From NCBI GenBank assembly GCA_963746315.1, contig CAVVAR010000003.1, positions 186,001 to 250,000 on the forward strand: a stretch of 64,000 nucleotides of DNA, in the 5' to 3' direction. Below the pieces are notes generated by a model. The model did not search any database. It saw only the letters and a list, made by a program, of their open reading frames with translations, and was not told the origin of the DNA. Positions 51,948 to 60,881 of the stretch are shown here, one piece after another. How positions within the stretch are numbered: the stretch's first letter is position 1; the number at the start of each line of letters is the position of its first letter. The position numbers and the translations under genes were made by a program. The DNA is from Ga0077555 sp963746315. Its GTDB lineage: Bacteria; Pseudomonadota; Alphaproteobacteria; Rhizobiales; Hyphomicrobiaceae.

Positions 51948-53891
51948 ATGGCCCGCTTGCCCGTCGCTGCCTCCTGTTTCGGCCTTGCGCTGCTTCTAGC
52001 CACGTCGACAGCTTCCGCTGACGATGGCTGGAATCCCTTCAAAGAGCGTGATCAGGCCCGCAACGCGGCACGCGCGGCGCGCGCCTCGGCCGAAGATTCG
52101 GGCGGCCGGACCGATGAGCGTTCACCACTTCCGCCAATGAGCGGCATCGCGGACAAGCCCTGGCTGGACGCAGCACGACCGACCGGCGGTCCATTCGACC
52201 GAGCCGAGACCAGCCTTACAGTGCAGCAGCCAGCCCCTTGGTCGGAGGCGCCCCCGACGAGCGCCGGTCCGACGGCGGCGGCCTCGGGGTCGGACACCGT
52301 CCAGCGCTCCGAGTTGCAGCCGCTGACGGCACCCCTTGGCGCTGATGTGCCGCAGGGACTTTGGCAGAGCATCGACCGGTCACGTTTGCAGGCGCTGATC
52401 GCTCCGTTGGCATTGCCGCCGCGCTCTGCCGCGATGGGCCGGCTCTGGCATCGCTTGTGGTCCGACGCCCCCGGTGCTCCTCCCGCGAATGGGGCAACTG
52501 GATCCGGCCCCTCCTCGGGCGCTTCGTTCGAGGCGATCCGGCTCGAGGTGCTCTACCGGTCTGGCCACTTGGCCGGCCTCGCCAAAGCCGTTGCGGCCAT
52601 GCCCGCCGGGCAGGCCGAGCCGCTGACAGATCTACTGATCGCACGGACGCGGCTGATGGTTGGTGAGCCCGGACCCGCTTGCAGCTCGATCAAGGACCTC
52701 CAGCGCCACCAGGCCGCTTTCCCGAAGCCGGCGCGCCAGGAGTTCATGGTCCTGGCTGCGCTCTGCGGCATGCAAAACGGTGACTCCGGCACCGCAGGGC
52801 TCGCTGCAGACCTTTTGCGCGCAGAGAACATCACGGCTCCAGTGCCCCTCGCTGTACTCGACGCAATGGCATCTGGCACGTCCGACGCCCTCGCGCTCCC
52901 CCCCGCGAAGTCGATCGGCCTTATCGACTATCGCTTCATCGAGCTCACCCGCGCCGGTAGCCTGGCCGGCATTGTAGCGACCGCTGAGCCGGCCCTTCTC
53001 GCCCATCTCGCCTCAGCGTCCACTGACGCCGAGACACGCATCCTCGCGGCCGAGGCAGCCGTGGCCGCAAACATTGTCGGTCTGCCCGAGCTCGAGGCGG
53101 CCTACCGGGCCGCGTCGTTTTCCCCTGATGCGCTCGCCAGCCCGCTCGCCGAGAGCCAGACGCCGGCTCTGAAGCGGGCATTGCTGTTCAAGGCGCTCGA
53201 GGCGGAGCGCACACCGATCAAGAAGGCGCGGCTCGCGCGAGCTTTGCTGGATGAAGCCCGCCGGGCGCAGGGGCCGTACATGCAGGTCGCTGCCATGCTC
53301 GGGCCCGTCATTAACGATATTCGCCCGGCGCAGGAGATCGGCTGGTTCGCCGAGACCGCAATCGAGATCGGCCTCGCCTCCGGTCGAACCGAGGCTCTCA
53401 TGGCCTGGACCAACCCTCCCTTTGGCGAGCGCTACGGCGGTCTGAAGCACTGGCTTGTGCTCGCCGACATCGCCGATCCCGCCAGCCGCGGCCGTCGCGG
53501 CGAGCACTTGCCCGCGGTCGAGAGATTTGCCGTCAGAGGCCGCCTCTCGCCAGAGCTGATGCACCGCCTGGTTACGGTGCTCGACGCCCTCGACTACCAG
53601 ATTCCGATTCCGCTCTGGGAAGCCGCGAGCCGCTCGCCTCAGCCAACCACGGGTCACCTGCCGGAGACCGGCGTTTTGAGCGAGCTCCAGGACGCGGCGA
53701 AACGTCAGGAGCAAGGCCTTGTCGTTCTCACCGCCATTCGTACCCTCGGTCCCGACAGCAGCGCTACGGCTCACATGATCGCCCTCGGCGACACGATCCG
53801 AGCCTTGAAGCGCGCAGGTCTCGAGCCGGATGCGCGCCGCCTCGGTCTCGAAGCCCTCTTCGTAGGCTGGCCCCGCAGCCAAAACGACTAG
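51948..53891 (+). CDS. Exported helical-repeat protein of unknown function
   Basis: The 647-residue product has a signal peptide (MARLPVAASCFGLALLLATSTASA). A disordered segment runs to about residue 145; after it come roughly 450 residues of amphipathic helices without clear TPR consensus (LLIARTRLMVGEPGPACSSI; ALLFKALEAERTPIKKARLA). It probably forms a solenoid in the periplasm. Similar long helical proteins occur between aroK and xerD in Rhizobiales, as I recall, but have no assigned role. xerD starts 13 bp after its stop, so the two are co-transcribed. Confidence 0.78.
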   Translation: MARLPVAASCFGLALLLATSTASADDGWNPFKERDQARNAARAARASAEDSGGRTDERSPLPPMSGIADKPWLDAARPTGGPFDRAETSLTVQQPAPWSEAPPTSAGPTAAASGSDTVQRSELQPLTAPLGADVPQGLWQSIDRSRLQALIAPLALPPRSAAMGRLWHRLWSDAPGAPPANGATGSGPSSGASFEAIRLEVLYRSGHLAGLAKAVAAMPAGQAEPLTDLLIARTRLMVGEPGPACSSIKDLQRHQAAFPKPARQEFMVLAALCGMQNGDSGTAGLAADLLRAENITAPVPLAVLDAMASGTSDALALPPAKSIGLIDYRFIELTRAGSLAGIVATAEPALLAHLASASTDAETRILAAEAAVAANIVGLPELEAAYRAASFSPDALASPLAESQTPALKRALLFKALEAERTPIKKARLARALLDEARRAQGPYMQVAAMLGPVINDIRPAQEIGWFAETAIEIGLASGRTEALMAWTNPPFGERYGGLKHWLVLADIADPASRGRRGEHLPAVERFAVRGRLSPELMHRLVTVLDALDYQIPIPLWEAASRSPQPTTGHLPETGVLSELQDAAKRQEQGLVVLTAIRTLGPDSSATAHMIALGDTIRALKRAGLEPDARRLGLEALFVGWPRSQND

Positions 53892-53904
53892 ACAGGGACG
53901 AGCC

Positions 53905-54870
53905 ATGCCGGAGAACACGTCTCGTCCGGGCGACCCGATCGAGGGCTTCCTCGAGATGATGGCGGCCGAGCGGGGCGCGGCTGACAACACGCTGGCGGCC
54001 TACCGTCGCGATCTCGAGGATTACGCCGCATTCCTGGCACGGATCGGAACCCCGTTGCTTGCGGCACGCCCCCAGAACGTCGCAGCCTACCTCAAGGCAG
54101 CAGCCGCCTCCGGACTGGCGGCCACGTCCCGGGCCCGCCGTCTTTCCTCGATCCGCCAGCTCTATCGCTTTCTCACCGCTGACGGCATCGTGGCCGACGA
54201 TCCGACCACCGGTTTCGCCGGCCCTCGTCGCGAAAGACCCCTGCCGAAAATCCTTTCCATCGCCGAGGTCGAGGCCCTCCTGGATCGCGCCGCGAGCCGT
54301 ATCGAAGGGCTGACGGGTCGCGACCGGTTCCGCGCCCTGAGGCTGAAGGCCCTGCTCGAGGTGCTCTATGCGACCGGCATGCGCGTCTCCGAGCTGGTCG
54401 GGCTGCCTCGCAGCGTCCTGACCGGCGACGACCGCGTTCTCACGATCAAGGGCAAGGGCGGTCGCGAGCGCCTCGTCCCGCTGAATACGGCCGCTCGCGA
54501 GGCGCTGTTTCGCTACCTGAATGTCGGCACCGACGGCGATGACGACCTCGCCCCGATGCTGCGGAACCGCTACCTTTTTCCCTCCCGCGGAGCCGAAGGC
54601 CATCTGACCCGCCAGCGGCTCGGCCAGGAGCTGAAGGAGCTGGCGATCGAGACCGGCCTGGACCCCGAGCGCGTCTCGCCTCACGTCCTTCGCCATGCCT
54701 TCGCCAGCCATCTCCTCGACCGCGGCGCCGACCTCCGCGCCGTTCAGCAGCTTCTCGGCCATGCCGATATCTCGACGACCCAGATCTACACCCATGTGCT
54801 CGAGGAAAGGCTTCGCCAACTGGTCCGCGACCACCACCCTTTGGCGAATGCGCGCCTCGATGATCGTTGA
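53905..54870 (+). CDS. xerD: Tyrosine recombinase XerD
   Basis: The 321-residue recombinase has the SAM-like core-binding domain (IEGFLEMMAAERGAADNTLAAY) and the catalytic domain. Visible catalytic residues are Arg in ATGMRVSELVGL, Lys in IKGKGGRERLVPL, HVLRHAF (H-x-x-R), LLGHADIS (His) and the nucleophilic Tyr in TTQIYTHV. With XerC it resolves chromosome dimers at dif. The position ahead of accA is conserved in this order. No dif-like site is evident beside it. Confidence 0.93.
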   Translation: MPENTSRPGDPIEGFLEMMAAERGAADNTLAAYRRDLEDYAAFLARIGTPLLAARPQNVAAYLKAAAASGLAATSRARRLSSIRQLYRFLTADGIVADDPTTGFAGPRRERPLPKILSIAEVEALLDRAASRIEGLTGRDRFRALRLKALLEVLYATGMRVSELVGLPRSVLTGDDRVLTIKGKGGRERLVPLNTAAREALFRYLNVGTDGDDDLAPMLRNRYLFPSRGAEGHLTRQRLGQELKELAIETGLDPERVSPHVLRHAFASHLLDRGADLRAVQQLLGHADISTTQIYTHVLEERLRQLVRDHHPLANARLDDR

Positions 54871-54962
54871 AATTGCCCACCCGGTGCGCCCGCCGCTTGA
54901 CTTGACCGCCCCTCGTCGTGAATGTCCGGCGAAATCCGAGGGATAGCCGAAGGCCCCGCCAG

Positions 54963-55916
54963 ATGCGCACATACATCGAATTCGAGAAGCCGATCGCCGA
55001 GCTCGAGGCCAAGGTCGCCGAGCTCCGCTCCCTCTCGGCCGATGGCGGCAACGTCTCCATTGGCGATGAGATCGGCCGCCTCGAGCAGAAGGCGAAGCAG
55101 CTCCTCGCTGACACCTACGCCAAGCTCAACCCCTGGCAGAAGACGCTGGTCGCACGCCACGCGGAACGGCCCCATTGCCTGGACTACGTCGGGGGCCTCA
55201 TCGAGGGCTTCACCACGCTGGCGGGCGATCGCTACTACGCCGAGGACGCCGCCATCGTCGGTGGCCTGGGCACATTTCGCGGTCGCGGTGTCATGGTTAT
55301 CGGCCATGAGAAGGGGCACGATACGGAAAGCCGGATCAAGCACAACTTCGGCATGGCGCGCCCTGAAGGTTATCGCAAGGCCGTCAGACTCATGGAGATG
55401 GCCGAGCGCTTCGGCTTGGCGGTCATCACGTTGGTCGACACGGCCGGCGCCTATCCGGGTGTCGGCGCCGAGGAGCGCGGCCAAGCCGAGGCCATCGCGC
55501 GCTCGATCGACTGCTGCTTGTCCCTCGGCGTTCCGATGGTGACCGTCGTTATCGGCGAAGGCGGCTCTGGCGGCGCCATTGCCATCGCCACAGCCAATCG
55601 CATCCTCATGCTCGAGCATGCGATCTACAGCGTGGCGTCACCCGAGGCAGCCGCCGCAATTCTATGGCGCGATAAGGCCAAGGCTATCGACGCCGCCACC
55701 TCGATGCGCATCACGGCCCAGGACCTGATGGATCTCCGCGTCATCGACGAGATCATCCCGGAGCCAGTCGGCGGCGCCCACCGGGACAAGGCCGAGACCA
55801 TCTCGCGTGCCGGCGCCGCAATTCAGCACGCTTTCGAGACTCTCGACCCTATGTCTCCCGACGAGCTCCGGGCCCAGCGCGCAGACCGCTTCATGCAGAT
55901 GGGTCGAGGCATCTGA
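54963..55916 (+). CDS. accA: Acetyl-CoA carboxylase carboxyltransferase subunit alpha
   Basis: The 317-residue protein starts MRTYIEFEKPIAELEAKVAE and has the AccA biotin/CoA motifs GHEKGHDTESRIKHNFGMA, LVDTAGAYPGVGAEERGQ and GEGGSGGAIAIATANRILM. With AccD it transfers carboxyl from biotin to acetyl-CoA, giving malonyl-CoA for fatty-acid synthesis. ATG 54963 is the family start; the frame runs to 54918. Confidence 0.97.
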   Translation: MRTYIEFEKPIAELEAKVAELRSLSADGGNVSIGDEIGRLEQKAKQLLADTYAKLNPWQKTLVARHAERPHCLDYVGGLIEGFTTLAGDRYYAEDAAIVGGLGTFRGRGVMVIGHEKGHDTESRIKHNFGMARPEGYRKAVRLMEMAERFGLAVITLVDTAGAYPGVGAEERGQAEAIARSIDCCLSLGVPMVTVVIGEGGSGGAIAIATANRILMLEHAIYSVASPEAAAAILWRDKAKAIDAATSMRITAQDLMDLRVIDEIIPEPVGGAHRDKAETISRAGAAIQHAFETLDPMSPDELRAQRADRFMQMGRGI

Positions 55917-55933
55917 TCGGGCGGGAAAGGACG

Positions 55934-56842
55934 CTAGGGTGTTCGCCCTCCGCCATCGGTGTCGGTTCGACCACCGCCACGGCGCTCGACCTCATCCCGG
56001 GCAGTTTTCGCCGCTTCTCTTCCAACGTCTTTGATACGCTCTGCGACCGGCCGTTGATCGGTGGAAGTAGCCGTCGCACCCGGCACCAGGCCTTTTCTGT
56101 CAGCTTCCCGCGCCGCGACATCGCCCACCTTCGACGCGATATCCCCGGCGCTCTTCATGGCCTTCTCGCTCTGCGCGCTCACGGTCTCCTTCATCTTCTC
56201 GCTGGCGTCACCGAGTTGTTCATCCTCGAGATCAGTCCGCGGAAGTGCTGCGCCGATGGCGGCGCCGAGCGCGAGAGCCACCGCGCCCACCACGAGCGGA
56301 TGACGCTCGACCATGTCCTCCCCGACGCGCTGTAGCTGGTAGGGCGCCTCGGCCATGGCGTGCCCGACATCTCCCATAGCCCGGCTTGAAGCGTGGGCGG
56401 CGGAGGCAACGCCACCGGAGACGGACTCTCCTGCCGATGCAGCAGCGCTGCCCGCGCTGGAAACGGCGGAGCCCACACGGCCAGCCATATCGCCCGAGGC
56501 GTGCTTGGCAGACGCGGTCATATCGCCGAACTTGGCGCCCATGCTGTTAGTCGTGTGCCGGGAATAGTCGACGCTACGGGAGCCACCGGTCCGTCCATTA
56601 CCGCTCATCATGAGCCACGCGAATCCAGCGCCGATCATCGCGATCGCCATTGGATTGCTTTGTGCTTGGCGCGACAGGTTGTTCATCATGTTCGACATGC
56701 TTCCGCCGTCGCCGAGGTAGGTCTGCACCTCGGAGATCAACTCGCCCATCGAAAGCTTCTGCTTCAAGGCATCTACCGTCTCGCCGAGATCCGCACGCGC
56801 ACGGCGGACATTTTCTTGCGCGGTCGTCGTCGCGTCGGTCAT
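55934..56842 (-). CDS. DUF3618 membrane-associated stress protein
   Basis: The 302-residue protein begins with a DUF3618 motif (ENVRRARADLGETVDALKQKL). A short hydrophobic helix follows (NPMAIAMIGAGFAWLMMSG), then an Ala/Ser/Gly-rich helical region with repeats like HASGDMAGRVGSAVSSAGS. A second hydrophobic helix (HPLVVGAVALALGAAIGAAL) precedes a charged tail with SEKMKETVSAQSEKAMKSAG. It is last in a chain of overlapping genes (its ATG shares ATGA with the previous stop). Families like this are linked to general stress response in Rhizobiales. Confidence 0.8.
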   Translation of the reverse strand: MTDATTTAQENVRRARADLGETVDALKQKLSMGELISEVQTYLGDGGSMSNMMNNLSRQAQSNPMAIAMIGAGFAWLMMSGNGRTGGSRSVDYSRHTTNSMGAKFGDMTASAKHASGDMAGRVGSAVSSAGSAAASAGESVSGGVASAAHASSRAMGDVGHAMAEAPYQLQRVGEDMVERHPLVVGAVALALGAAIGAALPRTDLEDEQLGDASEKMKETVSAQSEKAMKSAGDIASKVGDVAAREADRKGLVPGATATSTDQRPVAERIKDVGREAAKTARDEVERRGGGRTDTDGGGRTP

Positions 56843-57249
56843 TGCATCTTCTCCTTGGCCATTGTGGCCGTCTTTTGCGCTTCAGCGGCACTGCGGCGCG
56901 GCACGATACTGGGGGTCTTTCCCCGGCCGTATCCAAGCAAGGCCATCCCGATCAAGCCGACCACGACGCCCACCAGCAGCGACGCCCACCCCGCTCCCAT
57001 GCCGGCATTCGTAAGCCCGACCACCAGAGCCTGAAGAAGAACGAGAAGAGCCGCGAAGAGGCACATCCCTCCCGCCGCCATGCTCCCGGCAGCAGTTTCC
57101 AGGCGATCTACCTTGGCGTTCATTTCAGCGCGGAGAAGGTCCGCCTCGCTCTTCATGAGCGCGACGACCTCGCTGCCGAACTCCGGCAGCAGCTCGCTGA
57201 TGTTGCGATTTCCGGGGCCGGTGTTCGGCGTCTCTCCAGAAGTCTTCAT
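56839..57249 (-). CDS. Phage-holin-like (Actinobacterial holin 3_6 type) membrane protein
   Basis: The 136-residue protein has a helical N-terminus (LPEFGSEVVALMKSEADLLR). Two membrane helices follow (MAAGGMCLFAALLVLLQALVV and GWASLLVGVVVGLIGMALLG) before a short basic tail. This is the layout of the 'phage holin family' proteins of stress clusters, not a true lysis protein. Start and stop both overlap neighbours by four bases, implying coupled translation. Confidence 0.83.
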   Translation of the reverse strand: MKTSGETPNTGPGNRNISELLPEFGSEVVALMKSEADLLRAEMNAKVDRLETAAGSMAAGGMCLFAALLVLLQALVVGLTNAGMGAGWASLLVGVVVGLIGMALLGYGRGKTPSIVPRRSAAEAQKTATMAKEKMQ

Positions 57250-57785
57250 AGCGGCACCTCGCTCGTCGGATGGTGATCTGACGTCGGACGGCGATCCGGG
57301 TTGCTAAGAGGCTCCGCTCGGGACGGTGGCGACGCCACGGCAAACCTTGCCAGCGCAATTCCGATCAGCATCGACCCTCCGATGTACGCAGCCGGATTTC
57401 TCCGTGCGAACTCCGTTACGTCGGAGACAATCTCCCCCACGCTCTTTTTGTCGAGCGTCTGGGAGATATTCGTGAGCCCCGACCCAATGGCGTTCGCATA
57501 CTGTGCGGCGGCCGAATGATCTCGTGAGCCAAGCTCGCCGGCAGCCGAGTTCACGGCCTCGGCGATGTCGCCGATCAAGGAGCTGACCGCGCCCTTTTGC
57601 TGCTCGGCGGTCTCGCCGGCTTTTTCGCGCGCCTCCTGAGCCAGTGACTGGGCCCCTTGCTTGATGTCACGAGCTGCAGTGCTCGCACTGGCGCGAGCGG
57701 CATCCGCCTCCCGCTTCAATCGGTCGGTCGCGTTTTCGTGGCCCGCCATGGCGGACCCAGGTGGCGTTGTCTGGTTCATTGTCAT
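57246..57785 (-). CDS. Nutrient-deprivation/stress-induced type protein
   Basis: The 179-residue protein is a long charged helix rich in Ala, Glu and Lys (DRLKREADAARASASTAARD, EKAGETAEQQKGAVSSLIGD). One weak membrane helix, AAYIGGSMLIGIALARFAV, precedes a disordered tail. This LEA-like pattern is known from starvation-induced proteins of Rhizobiales. It leads the three-gene coupled cluster. Confidence 0.78.
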   Translation of the reverse strand: MTMNQTTPPGSAMAGHENATDRLKREADAARASASTAARDIKQGAQSLAQEAREKAGETAEQQKGAVSSLIGDIAEAVNSAAGELGSRDHSAAAQYANAIGSGLTNISQTLDKKSVGEIVSDVTEFARRNPAAYIGGSMLIGIALARFAVASPPSRAEPLSNPDRRPTSDHHPTSEVPL

Positions 57786-57809
57786 CCTCTCGAGTCAGCC
57801 TATTCGCCG

Positions 57810-57884
57810 CTAGCCAAGACCCAGAACGTTCAGCAGGAAGACAACGACCACAACCAAGCCAACGAGATAAATGATGCTGTTCAT
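57810..57884 (-). CDS. 24-residue membrane micropeptide
   Basis: The peptide MNSIIYLVGLVVVVVFLLNV plus LGLG is essentially one membrane helix. It is short of usual annotation cut-offs. Similar micropeptides beginning M-x-x-I-I-Y-x-V-G-L-V-V recur in Rhizobiales next to stress proteins, as far as I recall. It lies 24 bp upstream of the stress-protein gene on the same strand and probably belongs to that operon. Confidence 0.6.
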   Translation of the reverse strand: MNSIIYLVGLVVVVVFLLNVLGLG

Positions 57885-58030
57885 GCCACGCTCACAGTCT
57901 CTAAAGCGGTTTCTTTCAAAACCGAGCTGAAGAGGTCCCGTTCCGCGAGAGCGTGCTATTTTTTGTTCCAACTCCGCCGTCGTGCGACTAGGGACGTGAG
58001 TTGACGGCACTTCCAGTCGAGCCGCGCGGC

Positions 58031-58903
58031 CTAGCTTGGTCGCTTCCGCAGATAGACGAACCAGTAGACCGCCCCCACCATCAGGCTCCCGCCGACGAGA
58101 TTGCCGGCAGTGGCGACAACGATGTTGTGAAGGATCGCGCCCGGCGTGAGCCCCGCAAAATCCGTCGGCGCCTTGCCGATTGCCGCCCACAGCTCCGAGC
58201 CGGCCAGAGACTTGAGGGCGAGCGCATAGGGCAGCAGATAGAGATTGGCGATCGAGTGCTCAAAACCCGCCGCTACGAACGCCGCGACGGGTGGCACGAT
58301 GACCATCACCTTGTCGGTCGTGGTGCGCGCGCCGAACGTCATCCAAACGGCGAGACACACGAGCACATTGCAAAGCACCGACAGGAAGAAGAGCTGCACC
58401 GTCGGCAGCGCCGCCTTCGCAGCCGCTATCGTGAGCGCCGTCTCTCCCACAGCCCCCGCGGCCAGCCCATGTTGGCCGGACAGAAGCACGATCCCCGCAG
58501 TAGCAAGCGCACCGATGATGTTGCCCGCATAAACGAGCATCCAGGCCCGGAGCAGCGCCGCGACCGTAATTCGACGGCTCGCACACGCAACGACCATCAA
58601 CGAGTTGCCCGTGAACAGCTCCGCCCCGCCGACGATGACCAGGATCAGCCCGAGTGAGAACACGAGGCCGGCGAGAAGCCGCGCGACGCCCCAATGCATG
58701 TCGCCCGCCCCGGTCAGGACCACCGTCATGAAGATGGCGCCCATGGCGATGAAGGCGCCGGCCAGGACACCGAGGACGAGCAACGTGATCGCGTCGCGCC
58801 CCGCTTTGCCGGCCCCGGCGGCCTCGCAGGCGAGCGCCATATCCACGGGAAGCAGGGCATCGATCCGAGCGGCGGCGGGCGTCGAAGCACTGCGGTCGGT
58901 CAT
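58031..58903 (-). CDS. Formate/nitrite transporter family channel
   Basis: The 290-residue protein has six hydrophobic helices and FNT motifs: GAFIAMGAIFMTVVLTG, LILVIVGGAELFTGNSLMV, GNIIGALATAGIVLL, CNVLVCLAVWMTF, AAGFEHSIANLYLLPYAL (the pore histidine is in FEHSIANL) and LVGGSLMVGAVYWFVYL. FocA/NirC-type channels move formate, nitrite or hydrosulfide with protons. N-terminal 40 residues are extra. Substrate undetermined. A symmetric ATGA-6-TCAT site lies about 60 bp upstream. Confidence 0.93.
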   Translation of the reverse strand: MTDRSASTPAAARIDALLPVDMALACEAAGAGKAGRDAITLLVLGVLAGAFIAMGAIFMTVVLTGAGDMHWGVARLLAGLVFSLGLILVIVGGAELFTGNSLMVVACASRRITVAALLRAWMLVYAGNIIGALATAGIVLLSGQHGLAAGAVGETALTIAAAKAALPTVQLFFLSVLCNVLVCLAVWMTFGARTTTDKVMVIVPPVAAFVAAGFEHSIANLYLLPYALALKSLAGSELWAAIGKAPTDFAGLTPGAILHNIVVATAGNLVGGSLMVGAVYWFVYLRKRPS

Positions 58904-58962
58904 TGGTCGAAAGTCTCGTTGCTCATGCCGGCACGACTGTAGTGAGCGTGCAGCGCCGGCCC

Positions 58963-58976
58963 ATGATATATGTCAT
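58963..58976. promoter_or_regulatory. Possible CRP/FNR-type operator upstream of the FNT gene
   Basis: ATGATATATGTCAT is symmetric (ATGA-N6-TCAT) and sits about 60 bp upstream of the channel start. Related genes are commonly FNR- or NnrR-controlled. The half sites are not canonical TTGAT, so this is tentative. Confidence 0.3.
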
Positions 58977-59108
58977 AAGCCGTCTGACAGACTTAGCATG
59001 TGCCGGACGCCCGGCTCACCCGTCCGATGCAGGTGCATCCAGCACACCTTCCCCCGAAGCCGGTTCATCGCTAAATAGCGGTCGAAACATCTTCAAACGC
59101 CGAGTGCC

Positions 59109-60344
59109 ATGGTCCTCGTTCTCGATACGACGCCCGAAATTGCCGTTGCGGCCTCAGACGCCGCCAAACCGACGCTGGCTGGCCGTGGCGACGAAGGTCT
59201 GCGCGCGGCCTTGGCCGAGATCGGCATTCCCGAGAAGCAGCTCCGCATGCGCGTCGAGCAGCTTCGAAGCTGGCTCTACGTCCGCGGCGTGACCTCCTTC
59301 GAGGCCATGACCGACGTCTCTAAGGATGTGCGTCGTCGCTTGTCCTCGGCCTTTACCTTGGACAGGCCTGAGATCGTGTCGGAGCAGATCTCCGCCGACG
59401 GCACACGCAAATGGCTCTTGCGCCTTCCGCGCCGAGGTCACGAGGCGACAGCCCCAGAGATCGAAACCGTCTACATCCCCGAGTCCGACCGTGGCACATT
59501 GTGCATATCGAGCCAGGTCGGCTGCACGCTCACCTGCTCGTTTTGTCATACCGGCACCCAGCGCCTCGTTCGCAATCTCGAGCCGGAGGAGATCGTCGGA
59601 CAGATCCTCGTCGCCCGTGATCGGATCGGAGACTGGCCAGGCGCCCAGCCCCCCGACGACGGGGGCATGCTGCCGGTCGCCGACCGCAAGATCACCAACA
59701 TCGTCCTGATGGGCATGGGCGAGCCGCTCTACAACTTCGGCAACGTCCGCGCGGCCATCGAGGTTGCGGCTGACGGGGACGGCTTGGCCTTCTCGAAGCG
59801 CCGCATAACGCTCTCCACGTCGGGCGTTGTTCCAGAGATCCCGCGATGGGGGCTCGAAGCCGGCACCATGCTCGCCATATCACTGCATGCCGTGACCGAT
59901 AAGCTCCGCGACGAGCTGGTCCCGATCAACCGCAAGTACCCGATCGCAGAGTTGCTCGAAGCTTGCCGCCAGTACCCCGGGCTGTCGAATGCACGCCGAA
60001 TCACTTTCGAGTACGTCATGCTGAAGGGCGTCAACGACAGCCTCGCGGACGCCCGCGCCCTCGTCCGCCTGCTCTCCGGTATTCCGGCCAAGATCAACCT
60101 GATCCCCTTCAACCCTTGGCCGGGCAGTCGCTACGAATGCTCTGACTGGGAGCAGATCGAGAAGTTCGCCGACGTCGTCAATCGCGCCGGCTACGCGAGT
60201 CCCGTCCGAACGCCGCGCGGTCGCGATATCCTTGCAGCATGCGGTCAGCTCAAGTCGGAAAGCGTCAAGCTCCGCGCCCGCGATCGCGCCCCAGCCGCCG
60301 CCGACGACGCCGACGATACCGGTGAGGAGAGCCCGTCGTCGTGA
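59109..60344 (+). CDS. rlmN: Dual-specificity 23S rRNA/tRNA adenine-C2 methyltransferase RlmN
   Basis: The 411-residue radical-SAM enzyme has the cluster motif CTLTCSFCHTGTQ (Cx3Cx2C), VLMGMGEPLYNFGNV, and ITLSTSGVVPEI. The two catalytic cysteines are C at the 'SSQVGCTLTC' region and one near the C-terminus (LAACGQL). It methylates A2503 of 23S rRNA and A37 of tRNAs. Length is normal, with an extra ~30 residues at each end. Its stop overlaps the next gene (GTGA). Confidence 0.95.
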   Translation: MVLVLDTTPEIAVAASDAAKPTLAGRGDEGLRAALAEIGIPEKQLRMRVEQLRSWLYVRGVTSFEAMTDVSKDVRRRLSSAFTLDRPEIVSEQISADGTRKWLLRLPRRGHEATAPEIETVYIPESDRGTLCISSQVGCTLTCSFCHTGTQRLVRNLEPEEIVGQILVARDRIGDWPGAQPPDDGGMLPVADRKITNIVLMGMGEPLYNFGNVRAAIEVAADGDGLAFSKRRITLSTSGVVPEIPRWGLEAGTMLAISLHAVTDKLRDELVPINRKYPIAELLEACRQYPGLSNARRITFEYVMLKGVNDSLADARALVRLLSGIPAKINLIPFNPWPGSRYECSDWEQIEKFADVVNRAGYASPVRTPRGRDILAACGQLKSESVKLRARDRAPAAADDADDTGEESPSS

Positions 60345-60769
60345 TCCTTCGGGCGCTCGGTCGGCTGATTATGGTGCCGCTCGGTCTTTTGCTGGGCATC
60401 CTCGCGGCGTTGGCCGTTCTGCTCACGCTGGGCCTCGAGTTGACGACGCACACCCTTGCCAATCGAGCGGATGATGTCGACAAGCTCGAGGTGCTTGTCG
60501 ACATGGGGCTCGGCTTCATCACCGTCGCAGCAGCAGTAAGCCTGCTCCCCGCGCTGCTCGTCGTTGTGGTGGGCGAGATCGCGCGGATACGATCCATTCT
60601 CTACTACATGCTCGGCGGCGGTGCGGCACTGGCGCTGCTGCCGCTTCTCGTTCGGTTCGGGAGCGCCGCCGAATCCGGGCCGTTACCGACGCGCGTATGG
60701 ACTGTCATGGCCACGGCCGGGTTCGCCGGGGGCCTGATTTATTGGCTCGTAGCCGGTCGGCGCGCGTAG
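60341..60769 (+). CDS. Four-helix small membrane protein
   Basis: The 142-residue protein has about four membrane helices (PLGLLLGILAALAVLLTLGL, FITVAAAVSLLPALLVVVVG, YYMLGGGAALALLPLLV, MATAGFAGGLIYWLVAG). It starts with GTG overlapping the rlmN stop (GTGA), so it is translationally coupled. It resembles the next protein in layout and in the GF(A/V)GGL(I/V)YW end, suggesting tandem duplication. Function unknown. Confidence 0.72.
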   Translation: MILRALGRLIMVPLGLLLGILAALAVLLTLGLELTTHTLANRADDVDKLEVLVDMGLGFITVAAAVSLLPALLVVVVGEIARIRSILYYMLGGGAALALLPLLVRFGSAAESGPLPTRVWTVMATAGFAGGLIYWLVAGRRA

Positions 60770-60881
60770 CCTAGACAACACACTTTACCAACTGTCGAGC
60801 CTCCATCCTTGAGGATGCCGAGCCCGGTCTATAGCTTGAAGCTGCACACACCGCAGCGCGCGCTCGGAGAACGAAGCAAGC

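Noticed and set aside
53905..54870. Integrase of a genomic island
   Set aside because: Sequence and location ahead of accA mark it as housekeeping XerD.
56839..57249. Phage holin, implying a prophage
   Set aside because: No other phage genes are nearby; this family is common in bacterial stress clusters.
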